Positions 15,759 to 24,505 are shown, numbered from the stretch's first letter. The stretch: DNA of 34,515 nucleotides from Pseudomonadota bacterium (GCA_023399465.1 JAEWPB010000102.1:1-34515); one strand, 5' to 3'. Notes: generated by a model not told the origin, from the sequence alone. Translations and numbers: made by a program.

Positions 15759-16547
15759 TTATGATTTATGGCGTTCACGCAGGAGCGTGACCGACAGGAT
15801 GATGAGAACGAAGGAGACGACGACGATTACCGTGCCGATCGCGTTTATCTCGGGCGTGATACCGCGCCGGAGGGTCGAATAGATGTAGATCGGCAGCGTG
15901 ACCTCCCGACCGGTCAGGAAATAGGTCACCGGAATTTCGTCGAAGGACAACGTGAAGCAGAGCAGCGCCGAGCCGATGATGGCGCTGCGGATCCCGGGCA
16001 GCGTCACGCGCCGGAAGGTCTCGAAAGGCGTGGCTCCGAGATCGGCCGAAGCTTCGAACTGGCGGCGGTTGATCTTGGCGAGCCGCGCCATCACCTGCGA
16101 GACGACAACTCCGAGAAGCGCGGTGGCGTGACCGATGACCACAGCCGTCAGGCTCTGCGGAATGCCGATCTGCTTGTAGAAGTTCAGCATGGCGATGCCG
16201 GTGACAATTCCGGGAAGGCTGAGTGGCAGCAGGATGGCATTCTGGAAAAGCCGCTTGCCCGGAAATTCGTAGCGGTCGAGCGCGAGTGCCGCGGTCACGC
16301 CGATGACGATGCAGAGCGCCGTGGCGCACAGGGCGACGACGAGGCTGTTCCAGAGCGCTCTCAACATCTGGTTGTTGGCGAGAAATGCCTCGTACCAGTG
16401 GAGGGTGAAGCCCGCCAGCGGAAAGGATGTCACCTTGCTGTCGTTGAAGGAGAACATCACCAGCATGACGATCGGCAGGTAGAGGAAGGCGAGCACGCCG
16501 AGGCTGACGCCCACCATTCCCTTCTGCCACCATCTCAATGAATGCAT
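15759..16547 (-). CDS. potC: Polyamine-type ABC transporter permease (PotC-like)
   Basis: A 262-aa inner-membrane permease with six helices. It carries the ABC permease EAA-like loop near residue 170 (ASADLGATPFETFRRVTLPGIRSAI), which contacts the ATPase. The start MHSLRWWQKG is preceded by GAGGAGG at good spacing; the longer ORF start would overlap the PotB-like gene. FDEIPVTYFLTG near the end is typical of PotC proteins. It pairs with the upstream permease to form the channel. The function follows from family and operon; the exact polyamine is not known. Confidence 0.88.
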   Translation of the reverse strand: MHSLRWWQKGMVGVSLGVLAFLYLPIVMLVMFSFNDSKVTSFPLAGFTLHWYEAFLANNQMLRALWNSLVVALCATALCIVIGVTAALALDRYEFPGKRLFQNAILLPLSLPGIVTGIAMLNFYKQIGIPQSLTAVVIGHATALLGVVVSQVMARLAKINRRQFEASADLGATPFETFRRVTLPGIRSAIIGSALLCFTLSFDEIPVTYFLTGREVTLPIYIYSTLRRGITPEINAIGTVIVVVSFVLIILSVTLLRERHKS

Positions 16548-16557
16548 GACCGCCTCC

Positions 16558-17427
16558 TCACGCCAGATCAACACGGCCTGCCCGGTCCAGCCGGGTCGAG
16601 ACCTGCAGCAGGATCAGCACAAGGGCCAGCACAAGCGTTGCGAGCGCCGAGCCCAGCGGCCAGTTGAGCGCAGCGCCGAACTGCGTCTGCAAGAGATTGG
16701 CCACCATCGTGCCATCCGGACCGCCGACCAGGACCGGCGCCACGAAGTCGCCGAATGCGAGGCAGAAGGTCATGGTCGCCCCCGCGATCACACCCCCGAG
16801 CGAAAGCGGGAAGATCACTTTCCAGAATGTCATGAATGGTCCGACGCCGAGATCTTCGGAAGCCTCGATCAGACGTCGGGGGATATTGTCCAGCACGGTG
16901 AAGAGCGGCATCACCATGAACGGCACGAAGATATAGACCAGCGTGATGACCATGGCGGTCTGGTTGTACAGAAAGATGTCGAGCGGTGCATCGACGATGC
17001 CGGTCGAGACGAGCAACGAATTGAGCGCGCCATCCGTGCCGAGGATGATCTTCCAGGTGTAGGCCCGCAGCAGGTAGGATACCCAGAGCGGCACGATGAC
17101 CGACATGTAGAGCAAATTGCGGACCCTGGCCGACCGGACGGTGAAGACCAGGAAATAAGCCAGCGGATAGCCGAGGATCAGCGAGAAAACGGTGACGAGA
17201 AAGGCGATCTTCAGCGTCCGCAGGATGACCGTCGTATATTGCGGATCGGAGAAGATCTGCGCGTAGTTGCCGAACTGGAAATCCGGATAGAACAGCGGGA
17301 ATTGCCGCGTCCAGAAGCCGACCGAGATCATGATCGCATAAGGCACGATCAGGAGCAGCAGCACCCAGACGAACGGCAGCGAGAACAGGGCGGCAAAGCT
17401 CGGGAATGTTCGACGTGTCAGCGTCAT
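16558..17427 (-). CDS. potB: Polyamine-type ABC transporter permease (PotB-like)
   Basis: A 289-aa permease with six predicted helices and the cytoplasmic EAA loop EASEDLGVGPFMTFWKVIFPLSLGGVIAG. The pattern RNLLYMSVIVPLWVSYLLRAYTWKIIL is typical of PotB. The first codons overlap the end of the potA-like gene by four bases, so translation is coupled. It works with the PotC-like subunit. Confidence 0.88.
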   Translation of the reverse strand: MTLTRRTFPSFAALFSLPFVWVLLLLIVPYAIMISVGFWTRQFPLFYPDFQFGNYAQIFSDPQYTTVILRTLKIAFLVTVFSLILGYPLAYFLVFTVRSARVRNLLYMSVIVPLWVSYLLRAYTWKIILGTDGALNSLLVSTGIVDAPLDIFLYNQTAMVITLVYIFVPFMVMPLFTVLDNIPRRLIEASEDLGVGPFMTFWKVIFPLSLGGVIAGATMTFCLAFGDFVAPVLVGGPDGTMVANLLQTQFGAALNWPLGSALATLVLALVLILLQVSTRLDRAGRVDLA

Positions 17428-18533
17428 TTTTCACTTCCTCCTGCAAACACCAGCACGTCGGCCGGCTCGACATGGAACGTCATGCTCCTACCCGGTGCGA
17501 GATCGACGGATGAGGAAACGGCGGCGCGCGGCAATTCGACAAAGAGTGGTTTTCCGATGCCCTCGAGGCCGAGTTCGATGCGCAGGCGGTCGCCACGGAA
17601 CAGGCTTTCCATGACCGTGAATTCAAGCGCATTTGCGCTGTCGGAACGGGTGAGGTGAAGTCGCTCGGGGCGGATGCCGATCATCGCCTTGCTGCCATCG
17701 GCAGGGCCGGCCGAGCTGTTGCATCGGCTGCGTACTGTCGTGCCGTTGGCGAGCCGGAAAAGCGTCGCATCGCCATCGCGGCCGATAGCATCGGCTTCGA
17801 TCAGGTTGGTCGCGCCAATGAAATCGGCAACATAGGGGCTTGCCGGATTGTCGTAGAGTTCCGTGGGAGATCCGATCTGGGCGATCCGTCCCTGGTTCAT
17901 CACCACGATCCGGTCCGAAAGTGCCAGCGCCTCCGTCTGGTCATGGGTCACCATGAGAAAGGTGATGCCAAGCTCACGATGCAGCCGCTTCAGTTCGCCC
18001 TGCATACCTTCCCTAAGCTTGACGTCGAGCGCCGAAAGCGGTTCATCGAGCAGCAGCACGCGAGGGCGCCTGACGATAGCGCGTGCCATCGCGACACGCT
18101 GGCGCTGTCCCCCCGACAATTCGCCCGGGCGTCTGTGGGCCAAGCCTTCGAGCCCCACCATGGCAAGCGCCTCAGCCACTCGGCTGTCACGTTCGGACTT
18201 CGCAACATTGTTGGATTTGACGCTGAGGCCGTAGCTGATGTTTTCAGCGACGCTCATGTGCGGAAAGAGTGCATAGTCCTGAAATACAGTGTTGACCGGC
18301 CGGCGATAGGGTGGGCTCTGGGTGACGTCCTTGCCATCGATGGTGACGCGTCCACTGCTTGCCTGCTCGAAGCCGCCGATTAGCCGGAGTGTCGTGGTCT
18401 TGCCGCAGCCGGAGGGGCCGAGCAGAGTTACGAACTCGCCTTCGGCAATCGACAGATCGGTGGCGTGCAGCGCCGTGAATACGCCATAGGTTTTCGTGAC
18501 GCCTGAAAGCGCCACAATCGGGTTGGAGGTCAT
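17424..18533 (-). CDS. potA: Polyamine-type ABC transporter ATP-binding protein (PotA-like)
   Basis: A 369-aa ATPase. Walker A is GPSGCGKT (39-46), the signature LSGGQRQRVAMARAI, Walker B LLLDEPLSALD, and the switch His is in MVTHDQTEA. A C-terminal TOBE domain (about 290-365) contains GIRPERLHL. The family start MTSNPIVALSGVTKTYG at 18533 was chosen; the longer open frame upstream is only a shadow of the binding-protein gene. GGGGAA lies a few bases upstream. It energises the PotB/PotC-like channel. Confidence 0.92.
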   Translation of the reverse strand: MTSNPIVALSGVTKTYGVFTALHATDLSIAEGEFVTLLGPSGCGKTTTLRLIGGFEQASSGRVTIDGKDVTQSPPYRRPVNTVFQDYALFPHMSVAENISYGLSVKSNNVAKSERDSRVAEALAMVGLEGLAHRRPGELSGGQRQRVAMARAIVRRPRVLLLDEPLSALDVKLREGMQGELKRLHRELGITFLMVTHDQTEALALSDRIVVMNQGRIAQIGSPTELYDNPASPYVADFIGATNLIEADAIGRDGDATLFRLANGTTVRSRCNSSAGPADGSKAMIGIRPERLHLTRSDSANALEFTVMESLFRGDRLRIELGLEGIGKPLFVELPRAAVSSSVDLAPGRSMTFHVEPADVLVFAGGSEK

Positions 18534-18607
18534 GCGTTCCCCACGACTTTTTGCTTCTTGTTTCGTGGGCGCCCCGCCTTCGAAGCGAGGCGCCGCTCTC
18601 AGGCGGG

Positions 18608-19666
18608 TCAGGGCGCCGCTTTGACCGCGTTCCAGACTTCCAGATACTTGTCGAGGCGCTGAGGCTGCTGCCACATGACGAGGCTCTTGACGAATTCGAT
18701 GTTGTCGACCTGGCGGTCCTTCTTCATCTCTTCGTCCATGCAGCCGGCGACGGCCTTCGGGTTGACCGGGAAGTAGCCGGTGGATTCGGCAAGACCGCAT
18801 TGCCCGTCTGCCGATTGCATGAAGGACATGAACTTGTAGGCGCAGTCCTCGTTAGGCGTGTCCTTCACCAGCATCATCGAGTCCATCCACCCCTCGGCCT
18901 TTTCCTTCGGCGTGAATTCGATGACCTCAAAGCCCTTCTTGAGGTTGTTGACGTCCTTGCTGGTGAGGCCCGTCCAGGCGTTGGAGACAAAGACTTCCTG
19001 GTTGGCCATCAGTTCCGTCAGCTCTCCGGCCGATGCCCAGTATTTGCGGACCAGCGGCTTCTGCTCGATGAGCTTTGCCTTGACGGCTTCAAGCTGCTCG
19101 TCGGTCAGGTCGAAGACGTTGTCATAACCGAGATAACGCGCAGTCCAGTAAAGTGCCGACTTGTCGTCCCACATCGAAACCTTGCCCTTGTTGGCCGGGT
19201 CGAAAAGCACGCCGATGGAGTCGGGCTCGGAAGCGAACTTGTCTGGGCGATAGATGAGTGAAACCGATCCCCAGATCAGCGGAACGGCCCAGGTCGCATC
19301 GTCGGCCAGCACGTCGCTGTGCTTGGAGAATTCGGGATAGATGCCGTCGTGGCCTTCGACCTTGGCGGTGTCGATCGGCGCAACGAAACCCGCAAGCCGC
19401 ATCATGGGTACGGTGTCGAGCGATGGCGTGATGATATCATAGACGCCGCCGCCGGCTGCCAGTTTTGCTGCGAAATCGTCGTTCGAGCCGACAAAGGAGG
19501 CTGTCACCTTGCAGCCCGAAGCGGCTTCGAATTTCGAGATGAATTTTTCGGCCGTATAGCCCTCCCAGGTGAGGATATTGAGTTCGGCGGCAGAGGCTGC
19601 GACAGCCTGCGACAGAAGGCTCGCACTGGTCATTGCAAGGATGGCGAATTTGCTGAGTTTTCTCAT
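18608..19666 (-). CDS. potD: Periplasmic polyamine-binding protein (PotD-like)
   Basis: A 352-aa solute-binding protein. The Sec signal peptide (MRKLSKFAILAMTSASLLSQ, cleavage probably near ASAAEL) is followed by the PotD/PotF start LNILTWEGYTAEKFISKFEA. Also seen: YDIITPSLDTVPMMRLAGFVAPID, VPLIWGSVSLIYR and a cysteine-containing C-terminal region (NEDCAYKF, GQCGLAE, AGCMDEE). It supplies substrate to the PotA/B/C-like importer. It begins 28 bp after the AAA+ regulator gene, so it probably shares its transcript. Confidence 0.9.
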   Translation of the reverse strand: MRKLSKFAILAMTSASLLSQAVAASAAELNILTWEGYTAEKFISKFEAASGCKVTASFVGSNDDFAAKLAAGGGVYDIITPSLDTVPMMRLAGFVAPIDTAKVEGHDGIYPEFSKHSDVLADDATWAVPLIWGSVSLIYRPDKFASEPDSIGVLFDPANKGKVSMWDDKSALYWTARYLGYDNVFDLTDEQLEAVKAKLIEQKPLVRKYWASAGELTELMANQEVFVSNAWTGLTSKDVNNLKKGFEVIEFTPKEKAEGWMDSMMLVKDTPNEDCAYKFMSFMQSADGQCGLAESTGYFPVNPKAVAGCMDEEMKKDRQVDNIEFVKSLVMWQQPQRLDKYLEVWNAVKAAP

Positions 19667-19694
19667 TCTTGTTCCCCTTTGGTGGTTTTGACGT

Positions 19695-21098
19695 TCATCG
19701 TTTCCGTTTCGTCTTTCTGACGAGGGTGGCGATATCGATCCCGAGCGCCTTCGCGGCGCTTCTCTTGCTTCCATTTTCTGCGATGGATTTTTCCAGAACC
19801 CAGGTCTCGAATTCCTGGACCAGATCCTTGAAATTTGCCGATGGGGCTTCTGCTGTCCCGGTCGCGGCGGCGGGTGGCGTTGTCGGCAGACGCACTTCCA
19901 CTGGCGCTGCCGGCGCCACGAAATGCTCGGCGCGCGCCACGTCGTCGGTGACGGCTGCGACACGCTCGAGAATGTTGCAGAGTTCCCGGACATTGCCGGG
20001 AAAGGTGTGAGCACGCAGCTTTGCAAGAAATTCGGTCGACAACTGAAGCTGGGGTTTGCGGCCGACATTGAGGGCGCGCAGATGATGCTCGATCAGGGCG
20101 TCGATCATCGTCGGTTGTTCTCGCAAGGGGGGCAATTCGAACGGCATGACTGCGATGCGATAGTAGAGGTCACTGCGGAAGGTAACGGACGAGACGAGAT
20201 CGACGAGGTTTTCGTTGGTGGCGGCGATGATCCTGAGATGTACCTGCCGCCGCTGGGGCGAGCCGAGCCGGCTGAAGGTCCGGGTTTCGAGGAAGGCGAC
20301 GAGCTTGGATTGGGCGGCAATCGAGAGGTCTGTTATCTGATCGAGGAAGAGAATGCCGCCATCCGCCGCCTCGACGTAGCCAAGCTTTCCGCGGGTCGAT
20401 GTGTCCATGGCAGAGCCCGGTTCTATGCCAAACATCTCCGCATCGAATTGTGCGTCCGAAAGCAAGCCGCAGCGGACATGGACGAAGGGGGCTGCCTCCC
20501 TGCCGCTTCCGATCAGGCGGGCGATTTCGCTCTTGCCTGTCCCGGTCTCGCCGGTAAGCAACACGTTTGCGCCACGGTCGAGCGCTGTTTCGGCCTGACG
20601 GACAATTGCATCGGTCTCCGGTGTCCGGATGAAGCTTACCCGCGCCGAGCTTCCGGGCTCGGCTTCGAAGCGGAAGTTGTCGGAACCTTCGCTACGCGAC
20701 TGGCGACTGGCTTCCCGCATGGTCAGCAGCGCGCCATAGGCTCCGCCATCGGCCGTACGCAGGATGCTGAGGGCGGCGACGACACTGCGTTGGGAGTTCA
20801 ACTTTCCCGAGACTTCGACGCGCTTCAGCTGCTGCAGCGCGGTCGAAAGTTTCTGGATCACCGGTCCTGCGGTCCTGGCATGTTTGGCGAGTTCGGAGCC
20901 CACCAGATCGCCACGGGCGAGATTGAGCAGAAGTTCGAGCTTTCCGTTCACCAGTTTGATCCGGCCATCGGCTTCAATGAGGGCTGCGCCATCAGGCAGT
21001 GCTTCAAGGAAGGTCCCGAATTGCGGATCGTCGATGAAGCCGGGGCGCAGGCGGCGATGGGAAAGGCTGGTGACGTCGTTGGCGTAGAATTTCATCAC
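19695..21098 (-). CDS. AAA+ enhancer-binding-protein-like regulator with PAS and Fis-type HTH, degenerate GAFTGA and Walker B
   Basis: A 467-aa protein laid out like a sigma-54 activator: a PAS-like N-terminus (about 28-130, FLEALPDGAALIEADGRIKL), an AAA+ core (about 155-385) and a Fis-type helix-turn-helix (about 432-463, NGSKRSAAKALGIDIATLVR). Walker A GETGTGKS (183-190), sensor 1 IIAATNEN and sensor 2 FPGNVREL are intact. The sigma-54-contacting GAFTGA loop is replaced by GSAMDT (228-233), and the Walker B DE is DQ (D253-Q254), losing the usual catalytic Glu. It is therefore unlikely to remodel sigma-54 polymerase in the normal way. A TyrR-like role at sigma-70 promoters or a binding-only switch is more plausible. 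Its start overlaps the PAS gene by ATGA, and the polyamine transporter genes follow, which it probably regulates. Confidence 0.85.
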   Translation of the reverse strand: MMKFYANDVTSLSHRRLRPGFIDDPQFGTFLEALPDGAALIEADGRIKLVNGKLELLLNLARGDLVGSELAKHARTAGPVIQKLSTALQQLKRVEVSGKLNSQRSVVAALSILRTADGGAYGALLTMREASRQSRSEGSDNFRFEAEPGSSARVSFIRTPETDAIVRQAETALDRGANVLLTGETGTGKSEIARLIGSGREAAPFVHVRCGLLSDAQFDAEMFGIEPGSAMDTSTRGKLGYVEAADGGILFLDQITDLSIAAQSKLVAFLETRTFSRLGSPQRRQVHLRIIAATNENLVDLVSSVTFRSDLYYRIAVMPFELPPLREQPTMIDALIEHHLRALNVGRKPQLQLSTEFLAKLRAHTFPGNVRELCNILERVAAVTDDVARAEHFVAPAAPVEVRLPTTPPAAATGTAEAPSANFKDLVQEFETWVLEKSIAENGSKRSAAKALGIDIATLVRKTKRKR

Positions 21099-22249
21099 AC
21101 GGCCTCCTCTGCGAGACGGCGTGTTCGCCGTTTTGTCTTGCGTCGGGCCGTCAGCACAAAGCGCCGGGTTTCACCTTCCATCTGCGCGGAACGGAACCGC
21201 CAGATGTCGCGGCTGTCGTCGGCGGAGATCGTGGCGAGGTCCAGTTCACCGTCGTCGCCATCGAGTGCCGACTGCTTGAGCTTTTCGACAGCGTTCCGCG
21301 TCTCGATGAATTGCTGGATCGGGCGACCGAGGATTTTCTCGGCGCTGCGGCCCCAGGCTGTTTCCGTGGCGGGATTGGCGGCCAGCACCGTTCCGTCTTC
21401 CGAAATCACCAGGATGGGGTCGGGTGTCGCGCTCAGGATGTCGAGCATGGTATCTGCACGGTCGGAAAGCTGCTGCTCGCGCTGCTTGTAGGGCCCGATG
21501 TCGCGGGTCGTGCCCCAAAGCCGAATGAGGAGGCCGTCCTTGATGGCGGCGCGAAAATCGTTCTCCACCATCATTTCGCTGCCGTCATGCCGCCGGTCCA
21601 CGGCGGCCGCATGGTCGAGGCGGTAGTTGGAGCGAACCAGGTCGCGGATCATCTGGCGGTTGATGTCGGTATCCGGGAAATAGCGCGATACGGCCTGGGT
21701 ATTGAAGTCGAGGCCGTCCGGCACGCGGTATAGCCGGGCCATCGCCTCGTTGCAGGCGCGCCACCGGCTTTGACTGGAGAAGATCCGGCCGATGATCTCT
21801 TCTTCGGCCAGGGAGGTATCGACCGGCTCCAGAAACTCTATGCACCAGCAGGCTTCGGTAGCGGCGCCGATCATCTGGGATAGAATTTCAACGCGCTCCA
21901 CCAGTTCCGGTCCAATGCCGAGAACATCCGGCGAAAGAGACTGTTTCACCACGGCAAGGCCGCGAGGCGCGTCGCGCACGACACTCGCAACCATCGGGAT
22001 TTCGCTGTAGCGCGGCGAGTTCACCCAGACGGGGAAGCTTGCCTCGGCTGCTTGCTCACCCCGGGCAATCGCCTTCAGCAGTTGCGCGGAGGTGCTGCTG
22101 TAGACGCGCTCCAGCGCCAGGCTGCCGGATGCTTCTATTCCAAGTTCACGCGCCTCGAATTCGTTTATCGCGGAGATGTGCCCTTCCCCATCGATCCAAT
22201 CGATCATGAGGGTGTCAAGCTCGGGTGTGGATAGCGTCGATTTTGTCAT
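21095..22249 (-). CDS. Multi-PAS sensor protein without output domain
   Basis: A 384-aa cytoplasmic protein. The most C-terminal PAS is clear (DTMLDILSATPDPILVISED, followed by NPATETAWGRSAEKILGRPI). A central PAS/PAC region (about 150-255) contains CNEAMARLYRVPDG and ENDFRAAIKDGLLIRLWGTTRDI. An N-terminal PAS-like segment contains DWIDGEGHISAINEFEARELGI. No kinase, cyclase, GGDEF or HTH domain follows, and the protein ends in a basic tail (RRKTKRRTRR). Start MTKSTLSTPEL was chosen; ATG 22306 would extend it 19 residues toward an operator. Coupling with the AAA+ gene suggests it feeds a signal to that regulator. It is the first gene of the presumed operon. Confidence 0.75.
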   Translation of the reverse strand: MTKSTLSTPELDTLMIDWIDGEGHISAINEFEARELGIEASGSLALERVYSSTSAQLLKAIARGEQAAEASFPVWVNSPRYSEIPMVASVVRDAPRGLAVVKQSLSPDVLGIGPELVERVEILSQMIGAATEACWCIEFLEPVDTSLAEEEIIGRIFSSQSRWRACNEAMARLYRVPDGLDFNTQAVSRYFPDTDINRQMIRDLVRSNYRLDHAAAVDRRHDGSEMMVENDFRAAIKDGLLIRLWGTTRDIGPYKQREQQLSDRADTMLDILSATPDPILVISEDGTVLAANPATETAWGRSAEKILGRPIQQFIETRNAVEKLKQSALDGDDGELDLATISADDSRDIWRFRSAQMEGETRRFVLTARRKTKRRTRRLAEEAV

Positions 22250-22691
22250 TGAGTAGTCCTGCTGCGAAAGGATTGCTGTCCTTCCGACAGTGGCTGGCTG
22301 CAACATTGCAGCAATCCAAGCAGGCCCGGAAATCTACGCAACCCGAAAACTCATCGGAAGAACCGGAAAAGTGAATTATCGCCGGTGTTTGATGCAATAC
22401 TGCATCGAAATGCTGCGATATTGCAAATATTGCTGGAGTTCCGGGAGATACTCCGCGGCTTTTACCTGACGCAAGAGCGCATGATCACCGCGATACAGGA
22501 AGTCTGCTGTTGATGATTGCGGCCGCCGGCGGCGCCGTGTCAGTCCATCGGGGCTGGAGACTGCGCAGACCACACCCGCCCTCCTCTTCGTTATGAGGCG
22601 GTTAAACCGTCATTGACCGTTGGGATGCGGCATCCATGCTAGCTTGGGACTCCCCTGCCCTGCGGACGACAGTCAAGGGGCAGGCAGTAAT
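22250..22691. promoter_or_regulatory. 442-bp regulatory region with repeated TGCAATATTGCA-like palindromes
   Basis: No gene is visible here. Near-copies of the 12-bp palindrome TGCAATATTGCA occur at 22299-22310 (TGCAACATTGCA), 22393-22404 (TGCAATACTGCA) and 22414-22425 (TGCGATATTGCA), with a further half-overlapping TGCAAATATTGC at 22422-22433. Each of the first three differs from the palindrome by one base. The centres are 94 bp and 21 bp apart, close to whole helical turns. They lie 50-185 bp upstream of the PAS gene start, so they are likely operators for the polyamine operon. The AAA+ protein's Fis-type HTH is the first candidate binder. A small inverted repeat (CGGTT-A-AACCG) lies near 22600. 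Confidence 0.6.
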
Positions 22692-24035
22692 CTACTCTCC
22701 GAGAGATTCGAGGAAAAGCCGCCCTTCCGCCTCCAGGCGGACGCGGCCCCTGCCCGCCCGGGAGAGGCGTATGGGCGCCTGCTTTTCTTCGAGCCGGCGG
22801 CGAAGCACCAGGAGCCGGGTTTCGAGATTATCCTTGATTACACGCATCCGTGCCCCGGCGGCGAGCCGCATTTCCCTGTTCGTGAATTCGCTCCGGCCCT
22901 CGTTCAGATGCCAGTCGAGCATCAGGCGCAGCAGAGTGCCGGCGATACCCTTCACGATGTAGGTCCCATCGATGAACACGCTGTCGTCCATGTGATGATG
23001 GGCGATGTGGATTTCCCGGCCGGTGGCCGCAGTCTTCGGGAGGGGCCCGGCCTGTCCCGGGTCGGCGGCGGTCGCCTCCCGCTCGCTCGCCCGCAGGGCG
23101 CTCGCCGCCTGTCCGGCAAGGATTTCAAGAGCTGCCTCGTCTTCCTCGCGAAAGGCCAGCCGCTGGGGGCTTTCGATGAAGAGCACACCGACGAGGTTGC
23201 CGCGAGTGAGCATGGGAACGGCTATCTGGCTCATAGCGTCGGCCAGCTCAGGAAATGCGATGCTGCGTGTCGTGTCCTCCGAGAGTTCAGCAACGAGACC
23301 GATAGCCTCGCCGAACCGGCGCACGCGGCTCATGTCGTTGATCTTGATTGTCTCCCCACTCGCCATGGACATGCAGATCAGGCCCTCGCCCCCAGCGATT
23401 TCCGATCCCAATCCGGAGCGCCCGTAGCCGATGCTGCCGGTGGTAAACAGGCTGCCGCGATGGCTGTCGTGGATCAGCACGAGTGCGTTGTCGTATCCGA
23501 GCACATGCTGGATGCCGCGGAGCAGGCTGTCGATGATCTCGTCTGCTTCCGCCTGCCGCTCGATGGCCTTGAGCGCTTCGGAAAGGGCGGGAAGGCTGAC
23601 GGGTGCACGGCCGGCCGGGGCTGGCGTGGCCTCGACGGGCGATGGGACCATTTCGATCTCATGCACGCGGAAAATATCGGCGCTCCGCAATCGCATAACT
23701 TCCGACATGCCGACCTGCGCACTGCTCGCCTTGAGCTGACGGGCGATCTTGTCGAAGAGAGCGCCGCCATCAACGGAACGTACGAAGCTGATGTCGAGCA
23801 GGAACTGATCGCCGGTAAAACCGTCGACAAGGATCAACGTGACCTTGGGATTGGCGCGCACATTCGCCGCGGTCTTGGCGAAGAACTGGTTGGAGAGGGC
23901 AACGTGCTCGTCGTCGACGCGCACGACATGGGAGAGATAAGAGACATTCGGCATGCCATCGGCCGAGGCGGTCGCGATGATGGAGGGGATCACGCCCTCG
24001 AAACAGGCGGAGAGATCGGCAAGACGCAGGCTCAT
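22692..24035 (-). CDS. PNPOx-like FMN-binding/GAF/possible winged-helix fusion protein
   Basis: A 447-aa three-part protein. Residues about 10-130 are a PNPOx-like split barrel (VIPSIIATASADGMPNVSYL, then NPKVTLILVDGFTGDQFLLD), predicted to bind a flavin or similar ligand. Residues about 160-315 are a GAF domain (DEIIDSLLRGIQHVLGYDNA ... MSQIAVPMLTRGNLVGVLFI). Residues about 341-447 form an alpha/beta region ending in a basic helical stretch (MRVIKDNLETRLLVLRRRLE) that could be a winged helix. MSLRLADLSACFEG was chosen as start because it overlaps the upstream PNPOx gene by ATGA. A flavin- or redox-sensing regulator is a reasonable inference; the ligand and target are unknown. Confidence 0.75.
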   Translation of the reverse strand: MSLRLADLSACFEGVIPSIIATASADGMPNVSYLSHVVRVDDEHVALSNQFFAKTAANVRANPKVTLILVDGFTGDQFLLDISFVRSVDGGALFDKIARQLKASSAQVGMSEVMRLRSADIFRVHEIEMVPSPVEATPAPAGRAPVSLPALSEALKAIERQAEADEIIDSLLRGIQHVLGYDNALVLIHDSHRGSLFTTGSIGYGRSGLGSEIAGGEGLICMSMASGETIKINDMSRVRRFGEAIGLVAELSEDTTRSIAFPELADAMSQIAVPMLTRGNLVGVLFIESPQRLAFREEDEAALEILAGQAASALRASEREATAADPGQAGPLPKTAATGREIHIAHHHMDDSVFIDGTYIVKGIAGTLLRLMLDWHLNEGRSEFTNREMRLAAGARMRVIKDNLETRLLVLRRRLEEKQAPIRLSRAGRGRVRLEAEGRLFLESLGE

Positions 24036-24505
24036 CGGGGCGCTGCTCCGGCCCGCATGCCGGCGAGCGGCCCAGGCGTCTGGACATAGATTTCGCTGAA
24101 CCTGAGCCGGGCGATCCGTGCTTCGCGGGCGGTCAGCCAAGGCGCAACGAGGTGCTGGGGCACGCCGAGAGCTTCGAGTTCGCGCGTCGCCGCCGCAATG
24201 AAACGGTCCGCACGATCGAGGTCATCCGCTTCCGTCTCCCGCATCGCAGCGGAGCCCTTGAGCTGGAAACTGACATAATCCGAAGGACTGACGAAGGTGA
24301 CCGCGAACTTTCCGGTCTGCAGGATGGAGGGTTCAAGCCGGGGCCATTGCCAGGCGGAAAAGATGATGTCGATCGTTTCCCGGTCTTCGAGAAGATGAAA
24401 GCCAACGCCGCGCCCGGCGGAAGGACGACCCGTCGTATCGACCGCGGCGATGATGCACATCAGCGGCCGTTTGAAGAAATCGAAAAGCTTTTCGTCAAGC
24501 TGCAA
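24032..24505 (-). CDS. Pyridoxamine 5'-phosphate oxidase-like flavin-binding protein
   Basis: A 157-aa protein of the PNPOx-like split-barrel superfamily: FFKRPLMCIIAAVDTTGRPS, RGVGFHLLEDRETIDIIFSA, then KFAVTFVSPSDYVSFQLKG. The family includes FMN-dependent oxidases, F420-type reductases and flavin- or heme-binding proteins, so the activity is open. The frame can start only at TTG 24505 (no ATG before a stop upstream); the next Met is residue 16. Its end overlaps the PNPOx-GAF gene by four bases, implying joint production. The 24506-24713 gap to the divergent acetyltransferase holds no visible gene. Confidence 0.78.
   Translation of the reverse strand: MQLDEKLFDFFKRPLMCIIAAVDTTGRPSAGRGVGFHLLEDRETIDIIFSAWQWPRLEPSILQTGKFAVTFVSPSDYVSFQLKGSAAMRETEADDLDRADRFIAAATRELEALGVPQHLVAPWLTAREARIARLRFSEIYVQTPGPLAGMRAGAAPR

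Noticed and set aside
18534..18800. N-terminal extension of the PotA-like frame
   Set aside because: It runs through the end of the potD-like gene. The conserved PotA start lies at 18533 with a ribosome site.
19667..20068. N-terminal extension of the PotD-like frame
   Set aside because: It overlaps the AAA+ regulator gene. The signal peptide begins at 19666.
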